Assembly: GCA_945904015.1 (NCBI GenBank)
Contig: CAMDPK010000011.1
Span: 1-64,000, forward strand
Length of the DNA: 64,000 nucleotides
Origin: Candidatus Kuenenia stuttgartensis
GTDB lineage: Bacteria; Planctomycetota; Planctomycetia; Planctomycetales; Planctomycetaceae
Direction: 5' to 3'
Shown here: piece by piece, positions 52,792 through 61,931 of the stretch
Numbering within the stretch: the first letter of the stretch is position 1
How the letters are laid out: every line of letters starts with the position of its first letter
Translations under genes and position numbers: made by a program
Notes under the pieces: model-generated
Told to the model about the DNA's origin: nothing
The model's input: only the letters and a program-made list of their open reading frames with translations
Databases searched by the model: none

Positions 52792-53532
52792 ATGAATGAC
52801 CGCCTGGCCGACAACTTGCAGCGCGTTCGTTCGGAAATCGCGGCGACCTGCGCTCGCGCCGGCCGCTTGCCGAGCGACGTCACGCTGGTCGCCGTTACCA
52901 AGTATGCCGAGCTGGCTTGGGTCCGGCGATTGGTCGAGTTGGGCGTCCGCGACCTTGCGGAGAGCCGGCCCCAGCAATTGGTGGAACGGGCCGCCGAGTT
53001 TTCCGCTCGTGGAGCACGTTTTCAACGTGCTGGTGACGGGCACGTTGAAAACGTGCCCCACGTCCGCTGGCACCTCATCGGCCATTTGCAGCGGAACAAG
53101 GTCAAACAGGTTCTGCCTCGAACGACGCTGATTCATTCGGTCGACAGTCTGCGGTTGTTGGAACGGATCTCCGAGGTTGCCGCCGAACTGTCGCTGCGTC
53201 CGCGAGTGCTCTTGGAGGTGAACGTCGCTCGCGAAGCCGCGAAGGACGGCCTGCCGGTCGCCGAGTTGACGTCGCAGTGGGACGCTTTTCAAGCGGTGCC
53301 GCATGTGGACGTGGTGGGCCTGATGACGATGGCCCCTCTCACCGACGATCCCGAAGCCGCTCGGCCAGTATTTCGAGAACTGCGTCAACTACGAGACGCC
53401 CTCGCGGCGCGAGCGGCGCCGCACGTCAAACTGACGGAACTCTCGATGGGCATGAGCGGCGATTTTGCCGTCGCGATCGAAGAAGGCGCGACGCTCATCC
53501 GTGTCGGCAGCCGACTGTTTGAGGGCTTGTAG
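52792..53532 (+). CDS. yggS: PLP homeostasis protein, YggS/PLPBP family, with in-frame palindromic insertion
   Basis: PLP-binding, alanine racemase-like fold protein that buffers PLP. About 246 residues from ATG 52792 (MNDRLADNLQRVRSEIAATC). The PLP Lys lies in LVAVTKYAE; other motifs are RWHLIGHLQRNKVKQV, HSVDSLRLLE, VLLEVNVAREAAKDG, GLMTMAPLTDDPE, LSMGMSGDFAVAIEEGATLIRVGSRLF. About 20 residues (SARGARFQRAGDGHVENVPH) between QQLVERAAEF and VRWHLIGH are encoded by a palindromic element absent from the family. Homologues have only a few residues here. ATG 52783 is an alternative start. The TAG stop sits in the foot of the next palindrome. Confidence 0.93.
   Translation: MNDRLADNLQRVRSEIAATCARAGRLPSDVTLVAVTKYAELAWVRRLVELGVRDLAESRPQQLVERAAEFSARGARFQRAGDGHVENVPHVRWHLIGHLQRNKVKQVLPRTTLIHSVDSLRLLERISEVAAELSLRPRVLLEVNVAREAAKDGLPVAELTSQWDAFQAVPHVDVVGLMTMAPLTDDPEAARPVFRELRQLRDALAARAAPHVKLTELSMGMSGDFAVAIEEGATLIRVGSRLFEGL
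53008..53062. repeat. palindromic element inserted in frame in yggS
   Basis: 23-base arms 53008-53030 and 53040-53062 are inverted copies with one mismatch (CGTGG.GCACGTTTTCAACG). It is nearly identical to the intergenic element at 51506-51564, so insertion of a dispersed element into yggS is a direct reading. The frame stays open throughout. Confidence 0.92.
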
Positions 53533-53596
53533 GATGGGCACGCTTGCCCGTTCTCTTTTTCATGAAACTCAAGACGGGCAAGAGTGCCCATCCTAC
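53529..53596. repeat. GTAG-footed palindrome carrying the yggS stop codon
   Basis: GTAGGATGGGCACGCTTGCC at 53529-53548 is matched by an inverted arm at 53573-53596 ending GGGCACTC-type sequence and CATCCTAC. The TAG at 53530-53532 ends yggS, and the right arm touches the stop of the convergent gene at 53593. It may act as a bidirectional terminator. Confidence 0.88.
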
Positions 53597-54975
53597 TCCG
53601 GCGTTTTCCCACGCGGCTTGCCGATTCGGTAGCCGATGTCCTCGGCCTTTTCAAACAAGCCGCCATCGTCTGTGCCGTTCTCACCGACGCTGAAGATCAA
53701 CGCACCGTCCGCGTCACGCCGATACCGCAGCGCCGTCTTCGGTGGCGCATGCGTGTCTTCCGGAACGGTCGGCAAGAAATCGGGGACCAACTCATCGAGC
53801 TTCTCCGGGAAATGCCCTTGCTCCCGCGCGAAGAGTTCCAGAGCCAGCACGGTGAGCAGCACTGTGTCTCGCGCAGCCTCGCGGTCGGTGGCGTTGAAAA
53901 ACTGTTGACCGGACGGAACGAGCAGCGCCGCCATCACCGACTTTTGAATGTAGCCGCTCACTTCGCTGGCGGAGGGTTGCGTTTTGGCACTCGCCGGGTC
54001 CGGCTCAAACACAAACAGTCCAGGCAAAGTCTTCGTGCGCTGTTGCCGAGGCAGATCGGCTTGAGCGAGCCAGTTGGCGAAGAGATGCCGAAAATTCCGC
54101 TCGTTGAGTTCCGATTCGCCAGTCAGGTTGAACAGCACCGATTCGACACCGCCAGGCCACAGAGATTCCCAGGTTGCCATCACCGAAAGGTATTCTGCCT
54201 GCAAGCAGGCAGAGAGCAGTGGCGTCCGCTTCTGTTCGAGTTGTAATTCTCGCATTGCGCGACGCAACAATTCGGCAGTCACTTGCGGGTCGTTCGCCCA
54301 ATTCACCATGCCTTCGGCTGTGAGCGAGTGCGTCGCGACTCCCACAAGCCGCTCGATCATCGGGCCGTGACGACCGAACTGCCGGCTCATGCGAAAGCTG
54401 GTCAGTAGCCAACTCCACGCTTCCTCGGTCTGGCCATCGGCGAGCAACCGCGACGCCTCCAGCCGCACGAGCCGCGAGAACTCTCTCGCGTTTTGAACCT
54501 CCGGCACCAGAGATGTGGCAGCATTCAGTTCGCTGGCCCGGACATACTGAGCATCCGACTTGGCCGTTCCCTTTCGCACGAGTTCCATGTACGGCCGGTT
54601 TGCGTCGAGCCAGTTTCGCACTGGCTCAGTTGCATGTTCCCAGCCGTCAGACTGCGCTTTTTCAAACAATTCGTAATCCGCCTTGGGGTCGCGCGAGATC
54701 AACATTTTGCTCGCAGCGCGGTATTCGACGAAGGCGTTGTCGACGTCGGGGACCACGAACGCCAGTACGGTTTTGGTGTCGAACGGCTCATCCGCCGGCG
54801 GCACGCGCATCAAACGGATGGTGCGAAAAGCCAATGGAGCAGAGAGCAACAACAAGAGCACGATTACCGGGATTGCGAACTTTGGCTGACACAGAAACAC
54901 AATCCAAGACCCGGCTCGCGATGTGTTTCTGCTGGAATCTTTAGAACTCGAGTCGTCCAGCGATTCGGATGACAT
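53593..54975 (-). CDS. hypothetical membrane-anchored protein
   Basis: 460 residues from ATG 54975 (MSSESLDDSSSKDSS). A Ser-rich cytoplasmic start precedes one membrane helix (AIPVIVLLLLLSAPLAF, about residues 33-50), then a large soluble domain of mostly helical repeats (VRNWLDANRPYMELVRKG, SWLLTSFRMSRQFGRHGPM). The C-terminus contains AREQGHFPEKLDELVPDFLP, a motif also seen near the end of other planctomycetal hypothetical proteins. No function recognised. It is convergent with yggS and divergent from the FadB-like gene. Confidence 0.75.
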   Translation of the reverse strand: MSSESLDDSSSKDSSRNTSRAGSWIVFLCQPKFAIPVIVLLLLLSAPLAFRTIRLMRVPPADEPFDTKTVLAFVVPDVDNAFVEYRAASKMLISRDPKADYELFEKAQSDGWEHATEPVRNWLDANRPYMELVRKGTAKSDAQYVRASELNAATSLVPEVQNAREFSRLVRLEASRLLADGQTEEAWSWLLTSFRMSRQFGRHGPMIERLVGVATHSLTAEGMVNWANDPQVTAELLRRAMRELQLEQKRTPLLSACLQAEYLSVMATWESLWPGGVESVLFNLTGESELNERNFRHLFANWLAQADLPRQQRTKTLPGLFVFEPDPASAKTQPSASEVSGYIQKSVMAALLVPSGQQFFNATDREAARDTVLLTVLALELFAREQGHFPEKLDELVPDFLPTVPEDTHAPPKTALRYRRDADGALIFSVGENGTDDGGLFEKAEDIGYRIGKPRGKTPE

Positions 54976-55137
54976 CAGCAGGCTCCAATGCGGTTGTTCG
55001 TCGTTGACTCCGGGATTCGTCAAAGACCCCTCGAACTTGTAGGACAAACATCCGCTCCCTGGCAAACAACGGGTTTGCTACAACCTCCACCGTTGGAATC
55101 ATTCTCCGACTGCCCCCGCTCCGCGAAAGGATTCACG

Positions 55138-57282
55138 ATGGGCTTCTTCCGCTTCGAAGAGATGTCAGCCGCTTCCGGCTCCATTGGATTGCTGACGTTC
55201 GACGTCCCAGACAAGAAGGTCAACACGCTGTCAAAGGCGGTACTGACCGAGTTGGCGACACACATCGAGCAACTTGAAAAACGATCGGATCTCAAGGGCG
55301 TGCTGTTTCGCAGCGGCAAGCCGGGGCAGTTCATCGCCGGTGCGGATTTGAACGAACTCGCCGCGCTGATCGACGCGAGTCGCGAGCAGTGTCAGCAGGC
55401 GATTGTCAGCGGGCACGCGCTGTTCAGCCGCGTCAGCCAGTTGCCGTTTCCGGTCGTCGCGCTGGTGGATGGCAACTCGATGGGTGGCGGGACTGAGCTG
55501 ATCCTGTCGATGGACTACCGGGTCGCTTCGACGAATCCAGCGACGAAGATTGCGCTGCCGGAAACGAAGATCGGACTCATCCCTGGTTGGGGCGGGACGC
55601 AGCGGATGACTCGGCTGGTCGGCGTGCAGCACGCGATTGAAATCATCTGCGGTGGCGAACCTGTCCCGGCCACGAAGGCGGTGCAGATTGGACTGTGCTT
55701 CGATGCGGTCCCGGCCGACAAGCTGATCGAAGTCGGCACGACACTGATTGAGCGCGTGCAATCGACTGGCGAGTGGAAGACGGATCGGCAACGCCGTTCG
55801 CAACCGCTGGGACTCAGCGAGACCGAGTTGACGTTCGCGTTTGCGTGTGCCGAGGGAGCGATCAAAGGCAAAACGAAAGGGCAGTATCCGGCTCCGCTCG
55901 CGGCGCTCAAAGCGATCAAGCTGGGCATCAACCGGCCGCTCGACGAGGGACTGAAGATCGAACAAGAGGTCGCGCTCGAAGTGACCGGTACGCCGATCTC
56001 GTCGAATTTGATCTCGGTCTTTTTCATGAACAACGCCCTCGGCCGCGATCCGGGATTCCTGCCGGCGAGTGCGAAGGCTCGCGACGTGAAGAGCGTCGGA
56101 GTGCTCGGCAGCGGCCTGATGGGAGCGGGAATTGCAACGGCTCACGCACGGCGCGGAGTGCCGGCGGTGATGGTCGATGTCGGGCAGGATCGGCTCGCCG
56201 ACGGACTGAAGCGCGCCTGCCAAGTTATCGAGGGCCGCATCAAGATTGGGCGTGCGACTCCGCAAGACATGCAGGAGATGCTCACGCGGTTAAGCACATC
56301 AACCTCGCGAGCGGTCTTTTCCGATGCCGATGTCGTCGTCGAGGCGATCACCGAAAACGAGGCTCTCAAGAAGCAAGCGTATGGCGAACTGAAGTCGCTG
56401 CTGCGCGACGACGCGATCCTGTGCAGCAACACGTCGACGATCTCGATCACGCGCATGGCCGAAGCGGCACCGCATCCCGAACGGTTCGTCGGCATGCACT
56501 TCTTTTATCCGGTCGATCGCATGGAACTGGTCGAAGTCATTCGCGGCGCGAAGACCGACGACGACACGGTCGCGACGATCGTGGCTCTCGCCAAGCGGAT
56601 TGGCAAGACGCCGATCGTGATGCAGGACTGCCCCGGCTTCCTCGTCAATCGCGTGCTGCTGCCGTACATGAATGAGGCGGTGCTGCTGCTGCAAGAGGGA
56701 GCGTCGATGGACGACATCGATAAAGCCGCGACGAAATTCGGGATGCCGATGGGACCGATCACGCTCAGTGATCTCGTCGGTTTGGACACCGCGTACTACG
56801 CCGGCCAAGTGGTCTCGACGGCCTACTCCGATCGAGCGAAGCCGACGCCGATCCTCGGTGAACTGGTCAAAGCGGGACGACTCGGCAACAAGAGCGGCTC
56901 CGGCTTCCGCAAGCTCAACAAGAAGGGCAAGCCGGAAGCCGACCCCGACTTCGTTCCGTTTCTCGAAAAGCATCGCACAGACAACCGTCAGTTCACGCTC
57001 GACGAACTCACCGACCGCTTGTTCCTGCCGATGCTGCTGGAAGCGACACGCGTCCTCGAAGAAGGCATCGTCGCCGAGCCACATCATGTGGACATGGGCC
57101 TGATCCTGGGTATCGGCTTCCCACCATTCCGAGGCGGCATCCTGCACTGGTGCGACACCGAAGGTGCGTCCGCGATCGCGGATCGCCTCGGCAAGTACAC
57201 GAGCCTTGGCAAGCGATTCGAGCCGACCGATTCGATCACATCGCAGCGCGTGTTTTTCCCACGAGCGAAGACCGTCGGTTGA
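55138..57282 (+). CDS. 3-hydroxyacyl-CoA dehydrogenase/enoyl-CoA hydratase fusion (FadB/FadJ-like)
   Basis: Bifunctional fatty-acid beta-oxidation enzyme, 714 residues from ATG 55138 (AAAGGA upstream). The N-terminal crotonase domain (about 1-290) has the oxyanion-hole GQFIAGADL, MGGGTELILSMDYRVA and LPETKIGLIPGWGGTQR. The NAD-binding dehydrogenase starts near residue 323 with GSGLMGAGIATAHA, continues with NTSTISITRMA and HFFYPVDRMELVEVI, and ends in two 3HCDH C-terminal domains (CPGFLVNRVLLPYMNEA; FRGGILHW). A thiolase (FadA) gene is not adjacent. Frame upstream of 55138 looks noncoding. Confidence 0.93.
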   Translation: MGFFRFEEMSAASGSIGLLTFDVPDKKVNTLSKAVLTELATHIEQLEKRSDLKGVLFRSGKPGQFIAGADLNELAALIDASREQCQQAIVSGHALFSRVSQLPFPVVALVDGNSMGGGTELILSMDYRVASTNPATKIALPETKIGLIPGWGGTQRMTRLVGVQHAIEIICGGEPVPATKAVQIGLCFDAVPADKLIEVGTTLIERVQSTGEWKTDRQRRSQPLGLSETELTFAFACAEGAIKGKTKGQYPAPLAALKAIKLGINRPLDEGLKIEQEVALEVTGTPISSNLISVFFMNNALGRDPGFLPASAKARDVKSVGVLGSGLMGAGIATAHARRGVPAVMVDVGQDRLADGLKRACQVIEGRIKIGRATPQDMQEMLTRLSTSTSRAVFSDADVVVEAITENEALKKQAYGELKSLLRDDAILCSNTSTISITRMAEAAPHPERFVGMHFFYPVDRMELVEVIRGAKTDDDTVATIVALAKRIGKTPIVMQDCPGFLVNRVLLPYMNEAVLLLQEGASMDDIDKAATKFGMPMGPITLSDLVGLDTAYYAGQVVSTAYSDRAKPTPILGELVKAGRLGNKSGSGFRKLNKKGKPEADPDFVPFLEKHRTDNRQFTLDELTDRLFLPMLLEATRVLEEGIVAEPHHVDMGLILGIGFPPFRGGILHWCDTEGASAIADRLGKYTSLGKRFEPTDSITSQRVFFPRAKTVG

Positions 57283-57302
57283 TCGAGCGGTCTGATCTCG
57301 CC

Positions 57303-57394
57303 CTTCTCCCCCTGGGAGAAGGTGGCCGAAGGCCGGATGAGGGATTCAATCACCATCGGCTCCCTCACCCCGACCCTCTCCCAAAGGGAGAGGG
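57303..57394. repeat. pair of short hairpins between the FadB-like and NfeD genes
   Basis: CTTCTCCC/GGGAGAAG (57303-57321) and CCCTCTCCC-AAA-GGGAGAGGG (57374-57394) are perfect hairpins with partly related sequence. Together they form an inverted unit in the 231-base gap. The type resembles dispersed CCCTCTCCC repeats found in many high-GC genomes. Confidence 0.75.
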
Positions 57395-57513
57395 AGAGAA
57401 ACGGAACAATGACCGGCTGATCTGCGGTCGCGCGAGCTACTTGTTTGACCATCTCGGCCCGGTACACTGCGCCTCGTTTCGAAATGGTGCTCTCGCGAAG
57501 GGTGCGGTCGGTC

Positions 57514-58104
57514 ATGGACAGTTACGCGTTGATGGCGGTGCTGACGTTGGCCTTGGGGCTGGCGCTGTTGGCCGCCGAAGTCTTTATTCCGTCCGGCGGA
57601 GTCATCATGACGGCTGCCGGGATCGTCTTCATTATTTCGGTGTGGAGCGCGTGGCAAGCCTGGGGCAAGTCGGGTGAGTTGACGCTGTTTTTGATCTACA
57701 TCGCGGCGCTGGTCGTGTTATTTCCGTCGGTGTTGGGGGGAGCGTTTTACGTTTTCCCGCGCACGGAATACGGCCGGCGGATGATGAATCCGCCCAGCCT
57801 GGACGAGATGGAACCGTTCGTCGCCGAGACCGAACGGCTCACGCGATTGATCGGCAAAACCGGGACCACACTGACTCGTCTAGGCCCCGGTGGCATGGTG
57901 CTGGTCGAAGGGGAGCGGATGCACGCCGAGAGCGAAGGGATGCTCATTTTGACCGACACGCCGGTGCGTGTGCTGGCGCTCAAAGGCAATCGTCTGCTGG
58001 TCCGGCAAGTGCGCGAGAGTGCGGTGCCGGAGCCTGCACCCACCGAGGAATCACTCGCCGAGCACGAACGCACGCCGCTTGACGATGATTTCGGACAGAG
58101 CTAA
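57514..58104 (+). CDS. NfeD-like membrane protein
   Basis: 196 residues from ATG 57514 (MDSYALMAVLTLALGLALLAAEVFIPSGGV). It has three membrane helices within the first 85 residues, then a soluble OB-fold-like NfeD domain (LIGKTGTTLTRLGPGGMVLV, GMLILTDTPVRVLALKGNRL). AEVFIPSGG is a hallmark of the family. NfeD proteins are partners of flotillin/stomatin-type SPFH proteins, and a FloA gene follows directly, consistent with a membrane-microdomain operon. Confidence 0.9.
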   Translation: MDSYALMAVLTLALGLALLAAEVFIPSGGVIMTAAGIVFIISVWSAWQAWGKSGELTLFLIYIAALVVLFPSVLGGAFYVFPRTEYGRRMMNPPSLDEMEPFVAETERLTRLIGKTGTTLTRLGPGGMVLVEGERMHAESEGMLILTDTPVRVLALKGNRLLVRQVRESAVPEPAPTEESLAEHERTPLDDDFGQS

Positions 58105-58173
58105 ACAAGTTTTGATTTTCGATTTTCGATTTTTGATTGAGAATGCGGACTGCGGTTTAATCGAAAATCCTCC

Positions 58174-58193
58174 GTCAGCCTGGAAAGGCTGAC
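58174..58193. repeat. short hairpin between nfeD and floA
   Basis: GTCAGCCT (58174-58181) and AGGCTGAC (58186-58193) pair perfectly around GGAA. It lies 17 bases upstream of the floA ATG and could influence its translation. Confidence 0.6.
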
Positions 58194-58210
58194 CTACTTT
58201 GAAAGCCATC

Positions 58211-59254
58211 ATGCTGAATCATCTGTCTCTGCTGGCTGCGGACAACTCGAACGCGGTGTTGTTGGGCGTGTTTGTGTTGGTCGCGTTTTTCGCGCTGATC
58301 TTTCTGGCGGTCTTCTTCCGGTATTTCGGACTGTGGATTCAGTGCGTGACGACGCGAGCCAACATCTCGCTGCCGAGCCTGCTGATGATGTCGCTGCGGA
58401 AAGTCAGCCCGACGATCATTGTCCGCTGCAAGATCATGGCGGTGCAGGCTGGGTTGACGCGGTCGTACCCGATCAGCACGCGAGCGTTGGAGGCTCACTA
58501 TCTGGCCGGCGGCAACGTGCCCAACGTGATTCGCGCCTTGATCGCCGCGCAGCGCGCCGGCTTGACCGATCTGGATTGGCAAACAGCCGCCGCGATTGAT
58601 CTGGCCGGCCGCGATTTGCTCGATGCCATCCGCACCAGCGTCTATCCAAAAGTCATCGACTGCCCGGACCCGAAGCGCGGCAGCACGCTGAGCGCTGTCG
58701 CCAAGGACGGCATCGAGTTGAAAGTGCGGGCCAGAGTCACCGTCCGCACCAACATCAAGCAATTGGTGGGCGGTGCGACGGAAGAGACGGTCATCGCTCG
58801 CGTGGGGCAGGGGATCGTGCAGGCGATTGGCTCGACCGCGTCGTACAAACTGGTCCTGGCGAATCCCGATTCGATCTCGCGGACGGTGCTCAGCGAAGGA
58901 CTCGAGGCGCAGACCGCGTTCGAGATTGTCTCGATCGACATCGCCGACGTGGACGTGGGCGAAAACATTGGTGCTCGGTTACAGGCCGATCAGGCGGAAG
59001 CTCAGGTCCGAGTCGCTCAAGCCAAAGCGGAAGAACAGCGCGCCGCCTACACGGCCGCCGAACAGGAAATGGTCGCTCTGATCCAAGAGAACCGTGCGAA
59101 GGTCGTCATGGCCGAGGCGGCGATTCCGTTGGCGATCTCGCAAGCTTTGGCCAGCGGCAAGCTCGGCCTGTTGGATTACTACGAACTCAGAAACATTCAA
59201 GCCGATACCAAGATGCGCGACTCGATTTCCGGTGGTGAGCCGACGACGAAATAG
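58211..59254 (+). CDS. floA: flotillin-like protein FloA
   Basis: SPFH-domain scaffold of membrane microdomains. About 347 residues from ATG 58211 ([12 protein letters not shown]), after GAAAG. One N-terminal membrane helix ([23 protein letters not shown]) is followed by FloA-specific segments: [56 protein letters not shown], then an Ala/Glu-rich coiled region ([20 protein letters not shown]) and the end [19 protein letters not shown]. Length and order match YqfA/FloA. It lies between NfeD and an unknown partner. Confidence 0.95.
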   Translation: MLNHLSLLAADNSNAVLLGVFVLVAFFALIFLAVFFRYFGLWIQCVTTRANISLPSLLMMSLRKVSPTIIVRCKIMAVQAGLTRSYPISTRALEAHYLAGGNVPNVIRALIAAQRAGLTDLDWQTAAAIDLAGRDLLDAIRTSVYPKVIDCPDPKRGSTLSAVAKDGIELKVRARVTVRTNIKQLVGGATEETVIARVGQGIVQAIGSTASYKLVLANPDSISRTVLSEGLEAQTAFEIVSIDIADVDVGENIGARLQADQAEAQVRVAQAKAEEQRAAYTAAEQEMVALIQENRAKVVMAEAAIPLAISQALASGKLGLLDYYELRNIQADTKMRDSISGGEPTTK

Positions 59255-59258
59255 TCAA

Positions 59259-59316
59259 GTGGGGCAGGTTTTCAACCTGCCCTGCCAATGACGGGCAGGT
59301 TGAAAACCTGCCCCAC
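59259..59316. repeat. perfect 23-bp palindrome (GGCAGGTTTTCAACCTGCC family), second copy
   Basis: Arms 59259-59281 and 59294-59316 are exact inverted copies, identical to the arms at 25529-25584 34 kb away; only the loop differs. It begins 5 bases after the floA stop codon. Confidence 0.93.
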
Positions 59317-59334
59317 GAGGAAAGGCAGATCGTC

Positions 59335-60039
59335 ATGTTCATTCCAAATCCCATCCTGGCGGCGGTTGGAGGGACGATCTCGTTGTTGTTTGCGGTGATC
59401 GCGTTCATCGGTTGGCTGTGGAACGTTTTCAACGGCAATCAAAACGCAGCGGGTGCTGGCCGGCGACCGCAACCTCAGGTGGGCGGCAAAAAGATCGAGA
59501 ATGAACTGCAAGCAGAGATCAATCGCTTCCTCAAAAACGTGATGGGCCAGAAGCAAGAGCCCGCAGAAGAGTTGGAAGTGCTGGTCGTCGAAGAAGACAA
59601 CGAGAAACCTCGCAGCCGGAAAAAGCCACGATCGAAAATCGAGGCGGCCAAGCGGAAGAACGCGGCCGCTGCTCCCAAGCTGGAGGAATCCGAAGGCCCC
59701 GGAGACGTTCGTCCCGGAGGCCGCATCGCTCAGCGGAAAGGACCGGGTACGACGAATCTCGGTTCTGGCATGCGGGAGCACCTCGCCCAGCACATGCAGG
59801 AGGGCCGCGTCCTGCAACAAGCTCAGGATCATCTCGCGCATGGCGTGTCCGAGAAGGTTCAGCAGGATCTCGGAACGTTTACAGGTCTCAATCCCGCCGG
59901 TGCGGCCGCCACGGTGACGACCTCTCGTCAGACCGCGACTGCGTTAAGCGTCGCCAAAATGATGCGCGACCCTGTGAGCCTCAAAGAGGCCTTCGTGCTG
60001 AACCTGATCCTGGACCGGCCGAACTTCGGCAAGAAGTAG
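59335..60039 (+). CDS. hypothetical membrane-anchored protein of the floA operon
   Basis: 234 residues starting MFIPNPILAAVGGT, with GAAAGGCAG upstream. One N-terminal membrane helix (about 7-31), then a low-complexity charged region (acidic VVEEDNEKPRSRKKPRSK, basic/alanine-rich) and a helical C-terminus (REHLAQHMQEGRVLQQAQDH; SLKEAFVLNLILDRPNFG). No known domain. The final MRDPVSLKEAFVLNLIL looks conserved and may be an interaction motif. Its place after nfeD-floA suggests a role in the same membrane complex. The TAG stop is in the foot of a palindrome. Confidence 0.75.
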   Translation: MFIPNPILAAVGGTISLLFAVIAFIGWLWNVFNGNQNAAGAGRRPQPQVGGKKIENELQAEINRFLKNVMGQKQEPAEELEVLVVEEDNEKPRSRKKPRSKIEAAKRKNAAAAPKLEESEGPGDVRPGGRIAQRKGPGTTNLGSGMREHLAQHMQEGRVLQQAQDHLAHGVSEKVQQDLGTFTGLNPAGAAATVTTSRQTATALSVAKMMRDPVSLKEAFVLNLILDRPNFGKK

Positions 60040-60087
60040 ACCGGTCACTCCGTGACCGGAGTTCGAGTCACGGAGTGACTCGTCTAC
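60036..60087. repeat. GTAG-footed palindrome carrying a stop codon
   Basis: 21-base arms 60036-60056 and 60067-60087 are inverted copies with two mismatches, GTAGAC...GTCTAC. The TAG at 60037-60039 is the stop of the preceding gene. Confidence 0.85.
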
Positions 60088-60235
60088 GCCTCGCGCAGAT
60101 TTCGCCGCCGAGTTTCCATGCGGATGCTGGGAAGAGCTTGCCGATCAAGAAGGTGGTATCGGTGTCGGCTGAGTCTCTGCCGCCAGTGGCGCGCCGAGGC
60201 AAGCCAGGCAAGTTGGCCAAGGAAGGTTCGAGCAC

Positions 60236-61240
60236 ATGCCGCGACGAAATTGGGTTCGAGGTTTCGTCGTGCTGGCCGCGTTGTGGCTGCTCGGCACGAA
60301 ACCTTGCGCCGCCGAAGACGCCAAGCCCACGATCGACGTCGAGGTCGTTTCGTCCGGCAGTTCCGTGGCCGCGGTTCGCAAGAAGGCGCTGGCGGATTTG
60401 CCGCTCGACAAAGTCACTGCGGACTTGCGTCCCAAAGTGGACGAGATCACTAAAAACGTCAGTCTCTTTCGGCACATGCCAACGTTGAAATTCGTTTCGG
60501 AGCCAGAGGTCTACAATTTCTTTCTCGCGCATCCCGACGTCGCCGTCAGCTTGTGGCGAGTCATGGACATCTCGACGTTCGAGATGTGGCAGACCGGTCC
60601 GACTGGTTACGAAGCGGACTCGCACGACGGTTCGAGCGGCACGATCGAAGTGTTGCACTCGTCCGCCGAGCGACAGCTCGTGATGTGCGAAGGCTCGTTC
60701 AAGAGTCCGTTGCTGCTCAAGCCGATCAAGGCACGAACACTGCTGCACCTTCAACCGACGTTTCAGAAAGCCGCGGATGGCCAAACGACGGTGACACATT
60801 CGCTCGACATGTTCGTCTCGTTTCCATCGCAACCCGTGGACATCACGGCGAAGCTGATCTCGCCGGTCAGCCACGCGATGGCGGATCGCAACTTTCGCGA
60901 AGTCAGTTTATGGGTCGCGATGATGAACGTCGGGATGATCCAGCAACCCGGCTGGATCGAGCAACTGGCCGGCAAGATGGACGGTGTGCTGGAAGTTCGC
61001 CGCGGCCAACTGCTGAAGCTGGCGTTGCAGACGAACATCGCCGCTCGCAAACGCGAACTACAACGTCAAGCGGGCAATCGCGAGCTGTCACTCGACGAAG
61101 TGATGGCCGTGCTCCGCAAAGCCGCTCAGGATGGAGCCGCCGCGAAAGCTCCGCCGAAAGAGGGAGCCATTCCCGCCAGCGGCGAACAGATCAAAAGCGA
61201 ATCGCGCGTCGAACCCGCGTCCGGCCAACGGACGCCGTGA
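60236..61240 (+). CDS. conserved secreted protein of unknown function
   Basis: 334 residues. Signal peptide at 1-26 (MPRRNWVRGFVVLAALWLLG, cleavage after CAA). The mature part (VDEITKNVSLFRHMPTLKFV, YNFFLAHPDVAVSLWRVMDI, GTIEVLHSSAERQLVMCEGS, LLHLQPTFQKAADGQTTVTH) is a compact conserved-looking domain, followed by a polar Ala/Pro/Lys tail. No known fold was recognised. An AAGGTTCG lies before the ATG. Convergent with the membrane-protein gene at 61257. Confidence 0.8.
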   Translation: MPRRNWVRGFVVLAALWLLGTKPCAAEDAKPTIDVEVVSSGSSVAAVRKKALADLPLDKVTADLRPKVDEITKNVSLFRHMPTLKFVSEPEVYNFFLAHPDVAVSLWRVMDISTFEMWQTGPTGYEADSHDGSSGTIEVLHSSAERQLVMCEGSFKSPLLLKPIKARTLLHLQPTFQKAADGQTTVTHSLDMFVSFPSQPVDITAKLISPVSHAMADRNFREVSLWVAMMNVGMIQQPGWIEQLAGKMDGVLEVRRGQLLKLALQTNIAARKRELQRQAGNRELSLDEVMAVLRKAAQDGAAAKAPPKEGAIPASGEQIKSESRVEPASGQRTP

Positions 61241-61256
61241 GGCGATGACGGGCGAA

Positions 61257-61799
61257 TCAGCTTTCGCTTTTCGGTGTCTCGGCCGGAGTCGTGGGGGTCG
61301 TCGCTTGAGGCTTCTTCGGCGGAGCGGCGTGCGGTGTGTTGTAGGCGACCACCACGATGCACACGGCCATGCCAATCATGCCGACCCACAACCACGGGCT
61401 AGGTGCATGTGCTCCCGCTTGGCCGTGCGACATCAGGAGATTCGTCAGAGCTGTGACGGTGACTGCTCCTCCAAATACGATCGGCATCACGATTTCCGGA
61501 CGCGGCTTCATGCCCGTGGGAAAGCTGAACATCGCGAGCGTCAGCGTGAGTGCTCCGAACGCACCCAGGCTGCCAGAGATCAAGCCCCATTTCAGGCCGT
61601 CTCCGCTGAAAGCGAACGGCACGTTGGTGTACTTCATGCCGATCGCTCCGCCGAGGATCGCCCACACCAGGTAGGCCACGCCGATCAGCAGGTAAGGCTT
61701 GAACGGATTCTGCTCGGCGGCTCGAGCCAGTCCCAAGACCGGTCCGTACAAACCCCAAAACAAAGCGGTCAGCAACGCAAAGATCACAGGCAGTTTCAT
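61257..61799 (-). CDS. small DMT-like membrane protein
   Basis: 180 residues from ATG 61799 (MKLPVIFALLTALFWGLYGP). Five or so membrane segments; LTALFWGLYGPVLG at the N-terminus resembles the first helix of drug/metabolite (EamA/DMT) transporters, but only about half a transporter length is present. The tail is Pro/Thr-rich (KKPQATTPTTPAETPKSES). It could be a half-size transporter or an unrelated membrane protein. The frame upstream of 61799 is not supported. Confidence 0.75.
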   Translation of the reverse strand: MKLPVIFALLTALFWGLYGPVLGLARAAEQNPFKPYLLIGVAYLVWAILGGAIGMKYTNVPFAFSGDGLKWGLISGSLGAFGALTLTLAMFSFPTGMKPRPEIVMPIVFGGAVTVTALTNLLMSHGQAGAHAPSPWLWVGMIGMAVCIVVVAYNTPHAAPPKKPQATTPTTPAETPKSES

Positions 61800-61931
61800 G
61801 GTGTCCTCTGAGTTCGTAGTTCCGCCTTCAGGCGGTGCAGTTTTGAGGGGCGAGATCGTAGCGGGTGAGCGGTGAGTGCGAAGGGGTCGCGAGTCTTTTT
61901 CCTGCCACACGCGAACGCCCGCAACCTCATC

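Noticed and set aside
52663-53388. N-terminal extension of the secreted protein gene at 51574 into the yggS region
   Set aside because: The extension is antisense to yggS, and a clear signal peptide with a ribosome-binding site starts at 52662.
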